Part shown: piece after piece, positions 53,422-62,854 of the stretch
Numbering within the stretch: position 1 is the first letter of the stretch
Layout of the letters: each line of letters starts with the position of its first letter
Origin: Tatumella terrea
GTDB taxonomy: Bacteria > Pseudomonadota > Gammaproteobacteria > Enterobacterales > Enterobacteriaceae
Reading direction: 5' to 3'
DNA length: 64,000 nt
Assembly: GCF_039523755.1 (NCBI RefSeq)
Contig: NZ_BAAAFX010000002.1
Location: forward strand, 248,001 to 312,000
Translations under genes and position numbers: made by a program
The notes under the pieces: model-generated
What the model was told of the DNA's origin: nothing
The model's input: only the letters and a program-made list of their open reading frames with translations
The model's database searches: none

Positions 53422-54066
53422 ATGCTACAAGTCTTTCTGGTTCGTCATGGTGAAACACAATGGAATGCCGAACGCCGCCTGCAGGGACAGAGTGATAGCC
53501 CTTTAACCGCTCTGGGAGAGCAGCAGGCCAGGCAGGTCGGAGAGCGTCTGAAATCGTACGGGATCACCCATATCATCAGCAGTGATCTGGGACGTACGCA
53601 GCAAACCGCAGCTATCATCGCGGAGTGTATCGGGTGTTCAGTACAATCAGATCCTCGCCTCAGGGAATTAAATATGGGGGTGCTGGAAACCCGTATTCTG
53701 AGCGGACTGACCACAGAAGAAGAAGGCTGGCGACAGTCGCTGGTGGACGGAACCTGTGAGGGGCGTATCCCGCAGGGGGAGAGTATGTCTGAAGTCGCCA
53801 GCAGAATGCGACAGGCGCTGGATGCCTGCCGGGAATTGCCTGCCGGAAGCCGCCCTTTACTGGTCAGCCACGGTATGGCGCTGGGCACGCTGATTAATAC
53901 GTTACTTGGCCTGCCAGCCTGGGCCGAAAGACGCCTCAGGCTGAGAAACTGTTCTTTGTCGCGGGTCGATTTTCAGCACAGTCCCTGGCTGGCAGACGGC
54001 TGGATCGTGGAAACGGCAGGGGATGTGGCACATCTCGGAATGGTCACTGAGAATGCCAGTCAGTAG
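53422..54066 (+). CDS. gpmB: Phosphoglycerate mutase-like phosphatase GpmB
   Basis: Histidine phosphatase superfamily protein of 214 residues (E. coli 215). The phosphohistidine motif is FLVRHGETQWNAERRLQG at the N-terminus, and the second histidine is in LLVSHGMALGTLI. The E. coli homologue (YtjC) has little mutase activity, so a phosphatase role is likely. Synteny with yjjX and rob is conserved. Confidence 0.94.
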   Translation: MLQVFLVRHGETQWNAERRLQGQSDSPLTALGEQQARQVGERLKSYGITHIISSDLGRTQQTAAIIAECIGCSVQSDPRLRELNMGVLETRILSGLTTEEEGWRQSLVDGTCEGRIPQGESMSEVASRMRQALDACRELPAGSRPLLVSHGMALGTLINTLLGLPAWAERRLRLRNCSLSRVDFQHSPWLADGWIVETAGDVAHLGMVTENASQ

Positions 54067-54129
54067 ACGTCGGGATTTCATCACGACCCAGCGGTACAGT
54101 GCGCGGAATCGCTGAGAAATCCCGGAAGT

Positions 54130-55017
54130 TTAGCGGCTATGATCACCCTGATTGCGAATAGGAATGAGATATTCGCAATGCACTTCCACGTTGACCTCCC
54201 GGCTCAGTTTGCCGCCACGCGTAAAGAAGCGTTCGATATCCTGTCCGGCACGACGGGTCAGACCGAGGGTTGGCATACAGGTACTGTAGAGCACCAGGAT
54301 GAACTCCTGCAGTTTTTCCTTTGGCCCTTTATAAGTAAACTGCACATAATCGCCGCCCTCAAGCGTGATTTTTTGTGCCGTTTGCAGATTACGGGCTGAG
54401 TCGTCGTCCGGGACCGCGGTGGTATACAGAATCTCCTGCTCGTCTTCTTTATCGATGCTGGAGCGGACCTGATGCAAGCCATAAAGAATGCGCGGAGCGG
54501 ATTCGGTATCATGCAGAAACTGACGCCAGAAGTGGCTGCGCATTTCCGCCCTGTAGACAGAGATTTGTTCCAGTGTGCAGCTATAACTTTGCGTCTGGCC
54601 CAGCAGAGAGGTTTCCGGCAGAGTGACAAAAGTCGCCTGAGGCATGGAGAATTCCCCCATCCGGATAGGCGGGCGCAGACCATAAGAGTTCCAGTCAGAT
54701 GCCCGCCGATATCCTGCCGGCGTCTGGTTGAACTGCTTTTTAAACGCCCGGGTGAATGTCTGCTGAGAATCAAAACGGTATTGCAAAGCGATGTCCAGAA
54801 TAGGACGACTGGTTAGCCTTAGTGCGACAGCTGCCTTAGAGAGACGTCTTGCCCGGATATAGGCGCCGATAGCATGCCCCGTTACATTTTTAAACATCCG
54901 CTGTAAATGCCACTTTGAGTATCCGGCCTTGAACGCAACATTATCCAGAGATAAGGGTTGGTCCAGATGGCTCTCCAGCCAGACAAGCAAATCGCGAATG
55001 ATACCAGCTTGGTCCAT
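54130..55017 (-). CDS. rob: AraC-family regulator Rob (right origin-binding protein)
   Basis: Activator of 295 residues (E. coli 289) of the marA/soxS/rob regulon. The N-terminal AraC-type DNA-binding domain (residues 1-110) has LDNVAFKAGYSKWHLQRMFK and a second helix-turn-helix ILDIALQYRFDSQQTFTRAFK. The C-terminal half is the GyrI-like ligand domain particular to Rob. Confidence 0.96.
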   Translation of the reverse strand: MDQAGIIRDLLVWLESHLDQPLSLDNVAFKAGYSKWHLQRMFKNVTGHAIGAYIRARRLSKAAVALRLTSRPILDIALQYRFDSQQTFTRAFKKQFNQTPAGYRRASDWNSYGLRPPIRMGEFSMPQATFVTLPETSLLGQTQSYSCTLEQISVYRAEMRSHFWRQFLHDTESAPRILYGLHQVRSSIDKEDEQEILYTTAVPDDDSARNLQTAQKITLEGGDYVQFTYKGPKEKLQEFILVLYSTCMPTLGLTRRAGQDIERFFTRGGKLSREVNVEVHCEYLIPIRNQGDHSR

Positions 55018-55223
55018 ATTACATCCTCACAGTCCTGGTTGGCACAAAAAGTAAGCAACCTACGCCAAACTAAGAATAGCATTAAATGCAAAAAAAACAG
55101 GGGCGGCGCACCGGTACCGTTTCCTGTTGTTACAATAATTCAGTGCTACAAAAGGAACACTTGAAGATATCAATAGTAACCTTATATTGATTATTCAGTA
55201 ATCACCTAATAACGGGTACCTTA

Positions 55224-55712
55224 ATGAAAATCAAAAAACTCCAGTATTTTGCCAACAAATTCCTCGCCGCTGGCTGCATTTTCTGTGCTTTTCAGGGAGT
55301 CGTTCATGCGGAAGAAATCGGTTCTGTTGACACAGTTTTCAAACTGTTAGGCCCTGACCACAAGATTGTAATCGAAGCGTTTGATGATCCAGATGTTAAA
55401 AATGTTACATGTTATATCAGCAGGGCGAAAACCGGTGGTATCAAAGGCGGTCTGGGATTGGCAGAAGATACCTCCGATGCTGCTATCTCCTGTCAGCAGG
55501 TAGGGCCGGTCGAATTATCCGACACTATTCAACCCGGAAAGTCAGATGTCGTGTTTAAAAAACGCACTTCTCTGATTTTCAAGAGCCTGCAGGTTGTACG
55601 TTTTTACGATAAAAAGAGAAATACACTGGTTTACATGAGCTATTCAGACAAGCTGGTTAACGGCTCGCCGAAAAATGCGATTAGCGCGGTTCCGATTATG
55701 CCCTGGCATTAA
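55224..55712 (+). CDS. creA: CreA family periplasmic protein
   Basis: Exported protein of 162 residues (E. coli CreA 157). A signal peptide ends near VVHA-EE. The mature part has GSVDTVFKLLGPDHKIVIEAFDDP, VTCYISRAKTGGIKGGLG and a FFKKRTSLIFKSL-like segment (here VVFKKRTSLIFKSL), all typical. Function unknown. In E. coli creBCD follow; here the next gene is arcA, so the sensor-regulator genes are missing from this site. Confidence 0.94.
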   Translation: MKIKKLQYFANKFLAAGCIFCAFQGVVHAEEIGSVDTVFKLLGPDHKIVIEAFDDPDVKNVTCYISRAKTGGIKGGLGLAEDTSDAAISCQQVGPVELSDTIQPGKSDVVFKKRTSLIFKSLQVVRFYDKKRNTLVYMSYSDKLVNGSPKNAISAVPIMPWH

Positions 55713-55720
55713 GAGGTCAT

Positions 55721-55753
55721 AAAAAAGGGCCTGACAGCATCACTGTCAGGCCC
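55721..55753. terminator. Terminator between creA and arcA
   Basis: An 11-bp perfect stem (55727-55737 with 55743-55753) has a 5-base loop and an A run on the left. It is therefore a strong terminator for the minus-strand arcA transcript and a hairpin for creA. Confidence 0.85.
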
Positions 55754-55775
55754 TCAGAAAGCCGGTTTCCGCGGA

Positions 55776-56495
55776 TTAATGCTCTTCTAACTCACCGCAA
55801 AAACGATAGCCTTCACCATGAATGGTGGCGATGATTTCCGGGGTATCCGCATTTGATTCAAAATGTTTGCGGATTCGACGAATAGTCACATCGACCGTCC
55901 GGTCATGAGGTTTCAGATCACGGCCCGTCATTTTTTTCAGCAAGTCGGCGCGGGTCTGAATTTTGCCCGGGTTCTCACAGAAATGCAGCATCGCGCGGAA
56001 TTCGCTACGCGGCAGCTTGTACTGCTCACCCTGAGGGCTAATCAGTGAACGGCTATTGATATCCAGCGTCCAGCCATTAAACTGATAGTTTTCTACATGC
56101 TTACGCTCTTCGGTGCTCACGGCCAGGTTCATGGTACGTGACAGAAGGTTGCGGGCACGGATCGTCAGCTCACGCGGGTTAAACGGTTTGGTGATATAAT
56201 CATCCGCACCGATTTCCAGACCCAGAATTTTGTCGACTTCGTTGTCACGTCCGGTCAGGAACATCAGCGCAACACTGGCTTGCTCCCGTAATTCACGTGC
56301 CAGCAGCAGTCCGTTTTTACCTGGCAGGTTGATATCCATAATCACCAGGTTGACATCGTTGTCAGTCAAAAGCTGGTGCATTTCGGCACCATCAGTCGCC
56401 TCGAATACAACGTATCCTTCAGCTTCAAAAATACTTTTCAGGGTATTTCGGGTTACGAGCTCGTCTTCGACGATAAGAATTTGCGGGGTCTGCAT
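55776..56495 (-). CDS. arcA: Aerobic respiration response regulator ArcA
   Basis: OmpR-family response regulator of 239 residues (E. coli 238) that represses respiratory genes under low oxygen, with ArcB as sensor. The receiver has ILIVEDELVTRNTLKSIFE with the acidic pair, the phospho-accepting aspartate in LVIMDINLPGKNG (residue 54), and the lysine in DDYITKPF. The C-terminal winged helix ends TIHGEGYRFCGE. Confidence 0.97.
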   Translation of the reverse strand: MQTPQILIVEDELVTRNTLKSIFEAEGYVVFEATDGAEMHQLLTDNDVNLVIMDINLPGKNGLLLARELREQASVALMFLTGRDNEVDKILGLEIGADDYITKPFNPRELTIRARNLLSRTMNLAVSTEERKHVENYQFNGWTLDINSRSLISPQGEQYKLPRSEFRAMLHFCENPGKIQTRADLLKKMTGRDLKPHDRTVDVTIRRIRKHFESNADTPEIIATIHGEGYRFCGELEEH

Positions 56496-57052
56496 GTTTT
56501 GCTACCTAAAATTTGCCATCAAAATTGATACAAGGCATACAGTGCTGATGTCTGAGATATCGGTTAACGTATTATGAGTCTGCATTGCCAATTTACGACG
56601 TTTTGTTCTTGATGCAGCACAGAATAACGCTAACGGCGGGTTCAGCTTAAACACAATCTGTCTGTATGCGCCGAAACGGGTCTTTCTCTGTTTTCATCCT
56701 AACCGCTTTAACAGCCAGCTAACAGCACCAACAACATTCAGGAAGCAAATAAAAACGCTTCGTTGACTTATATCAAAACTGAGTGTAGCACGTTAACACT
56801 TGTGTGAAAAATATCTCTTTTTTATCTCTCATAGGATAAATCGCTAAATAATTCACATACCGGCGGGGTCTGACGGGTATTTCGGGGATTTTTACATATA
56901 ACTTATTGTAATTAAATAGTAAAAATGAATTTAACTTCGCTTATTCTCTGTCAGGCATGAATTCTGCCCCGCCAGCCGGTTAAAATAGACCGTTATCTGG
57001 CGCATAAAGTCTTCAGGCTTGTCCCGTCTATACCCATCGATAAGGTAATGAA
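56496..57052. promoter_or_regulatory. arcA upstream region with an FNR-like site
   Basis: TTGAC-TTAT-ATCAA at 56763-56776 matches the FNR consensus TTGAT-N4-ATCAA at nine of ten positions. It lies about 270 bp upstream of arcA, in keeping with the long, FNR-responsive arcA leader of E. coli. The rest is AT-rich and without a supported gene; a yjjY-like small gene was not found. Confidence 0.65.
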
Positions 57053-57739
57053 ATGTCCTTTCCTGTTATTTTAGTCTCACCGGCCAGACCCGAAAATGTG
57101 GGGGCTGCGGCCCGCGCGATGAAAACCATGGGGTTTAGCGAATTACGCATTGTGAACAGCGACGTCTGGCAGGACCCTGCGGCTTACCGCGTGGCACATG
57201 GTGCGACGGAGATCCTTGATAATGTTCGTCCGTTTCCGGATCTTGCGTCTGCGCTGGCCGACGTGGACTTCTCCGTGGCAACCACCGCCCGCAGCAGAGC
57301 AAAATTTCGCTATTACGCCACCCCGCAGCAGGCAGAAGTCTTACTGAAAGAGAAGCAGCAATGGGCAAGGCGTCTGGCCCTGATTTTCGGTTGTGAAGAG
57401 AGTGGCCTGACCAATGATGAACTGGCTCTGGCCGATCTGCTGACCGGTATTCCTATGGCCGTGGACTATCCCTCCCTCAACCTCGGGCAGGCAGTCATGG
57501 TACTTTGTTATCAGTTCTCCTCCCTGATGCAGGTTTCTGCGCCCCGTCATGCAACGGCGGACCCTCAGCAGTTACAGGCACTGCGTGCGCGTCTTCATCA
57601 ATTGCTGGAACGTCTGGATGTCAGTGATGACCTGAAAATGACAGACTGGCTGGATCAGCGACTGGGATTGCTGGAACAAAGAGACAGTGCAATGTTACAT
57701 CGCTTGCTGCACGATATCGAAAAAAAACTGACAGAGTAA
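57053..57739 (+). CDS. lasT: SpoU/TrmH-type RNA methyltransferase LasT (YjtD)
   Basis: SAM-dependent knotted methyltransferase of 228 residues, the same length as E. coli LasT. The N-terminus ILVSPARPENVGAAARAMKTMGF is the TrmJ-like pattern. The SAM knot is formed by LIFGCEESGLTNDEL and LNLGQAVMVLCYQFS. RNA target not established. Position between arcA and thrL is conserved. Confidence 0.93.
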   Translation: MSFPVILVSPARPENVGAAARAMKTMGFSELRIVNSDVWQDPAAYRVAHGATEILDNVRPFPDLASALADVDFSVATTARSRAKFRYYATPQQAEVLLKEKQQWARRLALIFGCEESGLTNDELALADLLTGIPMAVDYPSLNLGQAVMVLCYQFSSLMQVSAPRHATADPQQLQALRARLHQLLERLDVSDDLKMTDWLDQRLGLLEQRDSAMLHRLLHDIEKKLTE

Positions 57740-57871
57740 ATGGCTGTTTAACTTCCTTTTAGCAGCGGCTGATGTTGTCATCTGGCGGCAGAGTTTACGG
57801 ATCGTACGGAATTTTACTGAATGTGCCGAGCATTAAAGTGCCGGGGAAAAGCGGTGAATATGATAAATTTA

Positions 57872-57900
57872 TTGACTTAGAGGGCAGTTTGTTTTACTTC
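57872..57900 (+). promoter_or_regulatory. Probable thr operon promoter
   Basis: TTGACTTAG at 57872-57880 matches the -35 region of the E. coli thr promoter. With a 17-bp spacer the -10 element would be the weak TACTTC at 57895-57900, about 40 bp before thrL. Confidence 0.6.
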
Positions 57901-57940
57901 TGAAAGCAGACAGATTAAAAGCAAAGCAGACAGAAAATAC

Positions 57941-58009
57941 ATGCGTAACTACAGCCTGAACATTACTATTATTACCATCACCATTACCACAGGTAACGGT
58001 GCGGGCTGA
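57941..58009 (+). CDS. thrL: thr operon leader peptide ThrL
   Basis: Short frame of 22 codons ending in TTGNGAG, the same end as E. coli ThrL. It holds five threonine and five isoleucine codons. The N-terminus (MRNYSLN) differs from E. coli. Slow translation when charged tRNA-Thr or tRNA-Ile is scarce would prevent the downstream terminator from forming. Confidence 0.95.
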   Translation: MRNYSLNITIITITITTGNGAG

Positions 58010-58032
58010 CGCATAACAGGAAAAAATGAAAA

Positions 58033-58065
58033 AGCCCGCACCCCATCAGGTGCGGGCTTTTTTTT
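58033..58065 (+). terminator. thr attenuator
   Basis: A 10-bp GC-rich stem (58033-58042 with 58049-58058) with a 6-base loop and a T run. Its left arm is complementary to part of the thrL 3' end (GGTGCGGGCT also occurs at 57998-58007), which gives the alternative antiterminator pairing. Confidence 0.93.
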
Positions 58066-58091
58066 GGCGTAAATTCAGGAGTTAGTGAATC

Positions 58092-60554
58092 ATGCGAGTG
58101 TTGAAATTTGGCGGAACCTCCGTTGCCAATGCCGAGCGGTTTATGCGCGTTGTCGACATACTGGAAAATAATGCAAAACAGGAGCAGGTTGCGACAGTTC
58201 TCTCTGCACCGGCCAGAATTACTAACCACTTAGTCGCGTTAATAGAGAAGACGATTTCCGGGCAGGATGCGTCCGCCAATCTGCAGGATGCCCGACACAT
58301 TTTTGACACTCTGCTGAAAGAGTTATCGGTGGCACAGCCGGGGTTCGATCTGGCAGCACTCACACAATTCCTTGAAACTGAATTTGCCCGTTTACAGCAC
58401 GTTATCCACGGGATTACCTTACTGGGACAATGCCCGGACAGCGTCAATGCTGCGGTCATCTGTACCGGTGAAAAACTCTCGATTGCCATTATGCAGGCGT
58501 TATTACAGGCCCGGGGCCATCGTGTTACGGTGATTGATCCGGTTGAAAAGTTACTGGCCATCGGTGGTTACCTTGAATCCACGGTGGATATTACCGAATC
58601 CACCCGCCGTATTGCTGCCAGCCAAATCCCGACGGATCACTTTATTCTGATGGCGGGCTTCACCGCCGGTAACGAACAGGGTGAACTGGTCGTGCTGGGA
58701 CGCAATGGTTCTGATTATTCTGCGGCGGTGCTGGCTGCGTGTTTGCGGGCAGACTGTTGTGAAATCTGGACAGATGTCGACGGGGTCTATACCTGTGATC
58801 CGCGTCAGGTACCGGATGCCAGATTACTGACCTCGATGTCGTACCAGGAAGCGATGGAACTCTCCTACTTTGGTGCTAAAGTGCTTCACCCCCGGACCAT
58901 CACCCCTATCGCCCGTTTCCAGATCCCCTGCATTATTAAAAACACCGCCAACCCTTCCGCCCCGGGCACCCTGATTTCGGGAAATGCCGGGGATGACAAC
59001 ACACCGGTCAAAGGGATCACTAACCTGAATAATATGGCGATGTTTAATGTCTCCGGTCCCGGAATGAAAGGGATGGTGGGTATGGCCGCCCGGGTGTTTG
59101 CGGTCATGTCCCGTAAAGGGATCTCGGTGGTTTTAATTACCCAATCGTCCTCTGAATACAGTATCAGTTTTTGTGTTCCTCAAAACGAGATGCTGGCGGC
59201 CCGCCGGGCGCTGGAAGATGAGTTCTATCTGGAACTGAAAGACGGGCTATTAGAGCCGCTGGACGTTATCGAAAAACTGGCCATCATCTCGGTGGTCGGC
59301 GATGGAATGCGCACGCTGCGTGGGATCTCCGCCAGGTTCTTTGCCGCACTGGCGCGGGCTAACATTAATATTGTTGCGATTGCCCAGGGGTCGTCGGAAC
59401 GCTCCATTTCGGTGGTGGTCAGCAATGAGGATGCCACGACCGGCGTCAGAGTCGTCCATCAGATGTTATTTGCAACCGACCAGGTCATTGAAGTGTTTGT
59501 GGTCGGTACCGGCGGTGTGGGCGGTGCCTTGCTGGAACAGTTGCATCGCCAGCAGAAGTGGCTGAAGAATAAACATATTGATCTGCGGGTCTGTGGTATC
59601 GCTAATTCGCGGGCCATGCTGACCAATGTGCATGGCATCCCGCTGGATAACTGGCAGGAACAATTATCGGGGGCAAAAGAGGTCTTCTCACTGGAGCGCC
59701 TGACACGACTGGCGAAGGAGTATCACCTGCTGAACCCGGTGATTGTGGATTGTACCTCCAGCCAGTCAATGGCCGATCAGTATGCGGATTTCCTGGGTGA
59801 AGGTTTCCATGTGGTGACGCCGAATAAGAAAGCGAATACCTCTTCCCTCGAGTACTATCAGGAAATACGCACGGCGGCTGAAAAGTCGCGTCGTAAGTTC
59901 CTGTACGATACCAATGTCGGTGCCGGATTACCGGTGATCGAAAATCTGCAAAACCTGCTGAATGCCGGGGATGAGCTGATTAAGTTCGACGGCATTCTGT
60001 CCGGTTCGCTCTCTTATATTTTCGGTATGCTCGACGACGGCGTCACGCTTTCCGAAGCCACCCGTAAGGCCCGTGAACTCGGGTTTACTGAGCCGGATCC
60101 GCGTGATGATCTTTCCGGCATGGATGTCGCCCGTAAGTTATTAATTCTGGCCCGTGAGGCCGGAATGTCGCTGGAACTGAGTGATATTGCTATCGAAGCC
60201 GTTCTGCCGCAGGCGTTAACGGATCTGACAGATACGGAAGAGTTTATGCGTCGTCTGCCGGAACTGGATGCCACCTTTGCTGCCCGCGTCAGTGAGGCGC
60301 GTGAAGAAGGTAAGGTATTACGTTTTGTCGGCGCTATCGATGAGCAGGGGCAATGCAGCGTGAAAATTGCTGCGGTCGATAACAACGACCCGCTCTATAA
60401 AGTGAAGAATGGTGAAAATGCGCTGGCTTTCTACAGCCGTTATTATCAGCCGATCCCGCTGGTTCTGCGCGGGTACGGTGCAGGAAATGATGTGACTGCA
60501 GCCGGTGTATTTGCAGATTTATTGAGAACTCTGTCGTGGAAGCTGGGAGTCTGA
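58092..60554 (+). CDS. thrA: Bifunctional aspartokinase I / homoserine dehydrogenase I ThrA
   Basis: Protein of 820 residues, exactly the E. coli length, catalysing the first and third steps of threonine synthesis, with feedback by threonine. The kinase starts with MRVLKFGGTSVANAERF. ACT-type regulatory domains lie at about 315-460. The dehydrogenase Rossmann motif is VVGTGGVGGALLEQL near residue 470, with DCTSS and the catalytic lysine region around DPRDDLSGMDVARK. Downstream genes thrB and thrC follow at 2 and 3 bp. Confidence 0.98.
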   Translation: MRVLKFGGTSVANAERFMRVVDILENNAKQEQVATVLSAPARITNHLVALIEKTISGQDASANLQDARHIFDTLLKELSVAQPGFDLAALTQFLETEFARLQHVIHGITLLGQCPDSVNAAVICTGEKLSIAIMQALLQARGHRVTVIDPVEKLLAIGGYLESTVDITESTRRIAASQIPTDHFILMAGFTAGNEQGELVVLGRNGSDYSAAVLAACLRADCCEIWTDVDGVYTCDPRQVPDARLLTSMSYQEAMELSYFGAKVLHPRTITPIARFQIPCIIKNTANPSAPGTLISGNAGDDNTPVKGITNLNNMAMFNVSGPGMKGMVGMAARVFAVMSRKGISVVLITQSSSEYSISFCVPQNEMLAARRALEDEFYLELKDGLLEPLDVIEKLAIISVVGDGMRTLRGISARFFAALARANINIVAIAQGSSERSISVVVSNEDATTGVRVVHQMLFATDQVIEVFVVGTGGVGGALLEQLHRQQKWLKNKHIDLRVCGIANSRAMLTNVHGIPLDNWQEQLSGAKEVFSLERLTRLAKEYHLLNPVIVDCTSSQSMADQYADFLGEGFHVVTPNKKANTSSLEYYQEIRTAAEKSRRKFLYDTNVGAGLPVIENLQNLLNAGDELIKFDGILSGSLSYIFGMLDDGVTLSEATRKARELGFTEPDPRDDLSGMDVARKLLILAREAGMSLELSDIAIEAVLPQALTDLTDTEEFMRRLPELDATFAARVSEAREEGKVLRFVGAIDEQGQCSVKIAAVDNNDPLYKVKNGENALAFYSRYYQPIPLVLRGYGAGNDVTAAGVFADLLRTLSWKLGV

Positions 60555-60556
60555 TC

Positions 60557-61486
60557 ATGGTAAAAGTTTACGCACCGGCCTCTATCGGCAATGTCAGTGT
60601 CGGTTTTGATGTTCTGGGGGCCGCGGTCTCTCCGGTGGATGGTACCTTACTGGGGGACTGCGTCACCGTCGAAACAGCGGATGTCTTCAGTCTCGAAAAC
60701 CGCGGAAAGTTTGTGGCAAAGCTCCCGGCTGATCCGAAGGAAAATATTGTTTATCAATGCTGGCAACGTTTTTGCCAGGAAATCGGCCGCGAAGTTCCGG
60801 TAAAAATGGTACTGGAAAAAAATATGCCTATCGGCTCCGGTCTCGGCTCCAGTGCCTGTTCGGTGGTTGCCGGACTGATGGCAATGAATGAGTTTTGCGG
60901 TAAGCCTCTGGATGATAATCGCCTGCTGGCGCTGATGGGCGAACTGGAAGGCCGCGTCTCCGGCAGTGTCCATTTTGACAATGTGGCTCCCTGTTTCCTC
61001 GGCGGTCTACAGCTGATGCTGGAATCCGCGGGGATCACCTGTCAGCCGGTACCGTGCTTTGAGGAGTGGTACTGGGTTATGGCCTATCCGGGGATCAAGG
61101 TGTCGACAGCGGAAGCCCGTGCCATTTTACCGGCGACGTACAGTAAATCTGACTGTATTACCCATGGACGTATGCTTTCCGGGTTTATCCATGCCTGCCA
61201 TACCCGACAGCCTCAACTGGCGGCAAGCCTGATGAAAGATGTCATGGCCGAACCGTATCGTGCCGGACTTTTGCCAGGGTTTGCACAGGCGCGTCAGGCC
61301 GTCACCGGATTAGGCGCACTGGCCTGCGGTATCTCCGGATCGGGTCCGACATTGTTCGCCGTCTGTGACACGCAGGAAGTGGCTGAACAAGCCCGCCAAT
61401 GGTTGCAGCAGAACTACCTGCAGAACGATGAAGGCTTTGTACATATTTGCCGTCTTGATACGACCGGCGCACGAAAACTGGGATAA
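60557..61486 (+). CDS. thrB: Homoserine kinase ThrB
   Basis: GHMP kinase of 309 residues (E. coli 310) phosphorylating homoserine. The ATP-binding loop is MPIGSGLGSSACSVVAG near residue 90, and ACGISGSGPTLFAV is the C-terminal motif. The ATG at 60557 lies two bases after the thrA stop; a longer frame starting inside thrA is rejected. Confidence 0.97.
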   Translation: MVKVYAPASIGNVSVGFDVLGAAVSPVDGTLLGDCVTVETADVFSLENRGKFVAKLPADPKENIVYQCWQRFCQEIGREVPVKMVLEKNMPIGSGLGSSACSVVAGLMAMNEFCGKPLDDNRLLALMGELEGRVSGSVHFDNVAPCFLGGLQLMLESAGITCQPVPCFEEWYWVMAYPGIKVSTAEARAILPATYSKSDCITHGRMLSGFIHACHTRQPQLAASLMKDVMAEPYRAGLLPGFAQARQAVTGLGALACGISGSGPTLFAVCDTQEVAEQARQWLQQNYLQNDEGFVHICRLDTTGARKLG

Positions 61487-61489
61487 GCA

Positions 61490-62785
61490 ATGAAATTATA
61501 TAATCTGAAAGATCATAACGAGCAGGTCAGTTTTACTCAGGCCGTAAAGCAGGGGCTTGGCTCACAGCAGGGGCTGTTCTTTCCTAACGAACTCCCTGAG
61601 TTTGAACTGACAGAGATAGACCAGCTGCTGGAGATGGATTTTGTCAGCCGCAGCAGCAAGATCCTGTCGGCGTTTATCGGCGATGAGATCCCTGAACAGG
61701 AACTGGCAGCCCGTATCAACGCGGCCTTTACTTTCGGAGCCCCGGTACAGACGGTTTCTGACGATGTGGCGTGTCTGGAACTGTTTCATGGGCCGACGCT
61801 GGCATTTAAAGACTTTGGCGGCCGTTTTATGGCGCAGATGCTGGCGTTAAGCAAAAGCAGTGATGAAAAAATCACTATTCTGACTGCCACCTCCGGTGAT
61901 ACCGGTGCGGCTGTGGCCCATGCGTTTTATGGTATGGAAAACATTAATGTCGTGATCCTCTATCCGCAGGGGAAAATCAGCCCGCTGCAGGAGAAGCTGT
62001 TCTGTACGCTGGGAGGAAATATCCGGACTATCGCCATTGAAGGCGATTTTGATGACTGTCAGGCGCTGGTCAAACAGGCATTTGATGATCAGGAACTGAA
62101 ACAGGCCATCGGCCTGAACTCAGCGAACTCGATCAATATCAGCCGGTTACTGGCGCAGATATGCTACTACTTTGAAGCCGTCGCCCAGTTGCCTCAGGAA
62201 AAACGTAATCAACTGGTGATCTCAGTCCCCAGCGGCAACTTCGGGGATCTGACCGCAGGTTTGCTGGCGAAGAGCCTGGGGCTGCCGGTGAAGCGTTTTA
62301 TCGCAGCCACTAATGCCAATGATACGGTTCCGCGTTTTCTGAGCAGTGGCGACTGGACACCTCATAAAACAGTAGCCACCTTATCGAACGCGATGGATGT
62401 CAGCCAGCCGAACAACTGGCCGCGTGTTGAGGAGTTGTTCCGCCGTAAATCGTGGCAGCTGAATGAACTGGGATACGGTGCGCTCAGTGATGAGCAAACC
62501 CGGGTGGCGGTACGTGAGCTGGCTGCAGAAGGCTATATTTCTGAACCCCATGCGGCCATCGCCTGGCGGGTTCTGCGTGATCAGTTACAGGACGGTGAGT
62601 ATGGTCTGTTCCTGGGAACGGCCCATCCCGCGAAATTTAAGGAAAGCGTGGAAGAGATCCTGCAGCAGACACTGCCACTGCCGGCAGAGCTGGCAGAACG
62701 TGCAGAGCTGCCGCTGTTATCTGAGACCTTACCCGCAGATTTTGCTGCGCTGAGACGCTTCCTGACCGGTAACTCAGCGGAATAA
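61490..62785 (+). CDS. thrC: Threonine synthase ThrC
   Basis: PLP enzyme of 431 residues (E. coli 428) converting O-phosphohomoserine to threonine. The PLP lysine is in GPTLAFKDFGGRF near residue 107, and TATSGDTGAAVAHAFYG and SVPSGNFGDLTAG are the phosphate- and cofactor-binding segments. Last gene of the thr operon, three bases after thrB. Confidence 0.98.
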   Translation: MKLYNLKDHNEQVSFTQAVKQGLGSQQGLFFPNELPEFELTEIDQLLEMDFVSRSSKILSAFIGDEIPEQELAARINAAFTFGAPVQTVSDDVACLELFHGPTLAFKDFGGRFMAQMLALSKSSDEKITILTATSGDTGAAVAHAFYGMENINVVILYPQGKISPLQEKLFCTLGGNIRTIAIEGDFDDCQALVKQAFDDQELKQAIGLNSANSINISRLLAQICYYFEAVAQLPQEKRNQLVISVPSGNFGDLTAGLLAKSLGLPVKRFIAATNANDTVPRFLSSGDWTPHKTVATLSNAMDVSQPNNWPRVEELFRRKSWQLNELGYGALSDEQTRVAVRELAAEGYISEPHAAIAWRVLRDQLQDGEYGLFLGTAHPAKFKESVEEILQQTLPLPAELAERAELPLLSETLPADFAALRRFLTGNSAE

Positions 62786-62798
62786 GGTGTTACCGCCG

Positions 62799-62816
62799 GC
62801 GGGTCGTCAGACCCGC
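62799..62816. terminator. Hairpin between thrC and yaaA (weak terminator)
   Basis: A 7-bp GC-rich stem (62799-62805 with 62810-62816) has a 4-base loop shortly after thrC. No T run follows, so termination may depend on Rho or be partial. Confidence 0.45.
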
Positions 62817-62854
62817 TGTCGTCACCGGTGGCCGGGCAGGTCACGCAGGTTTAC

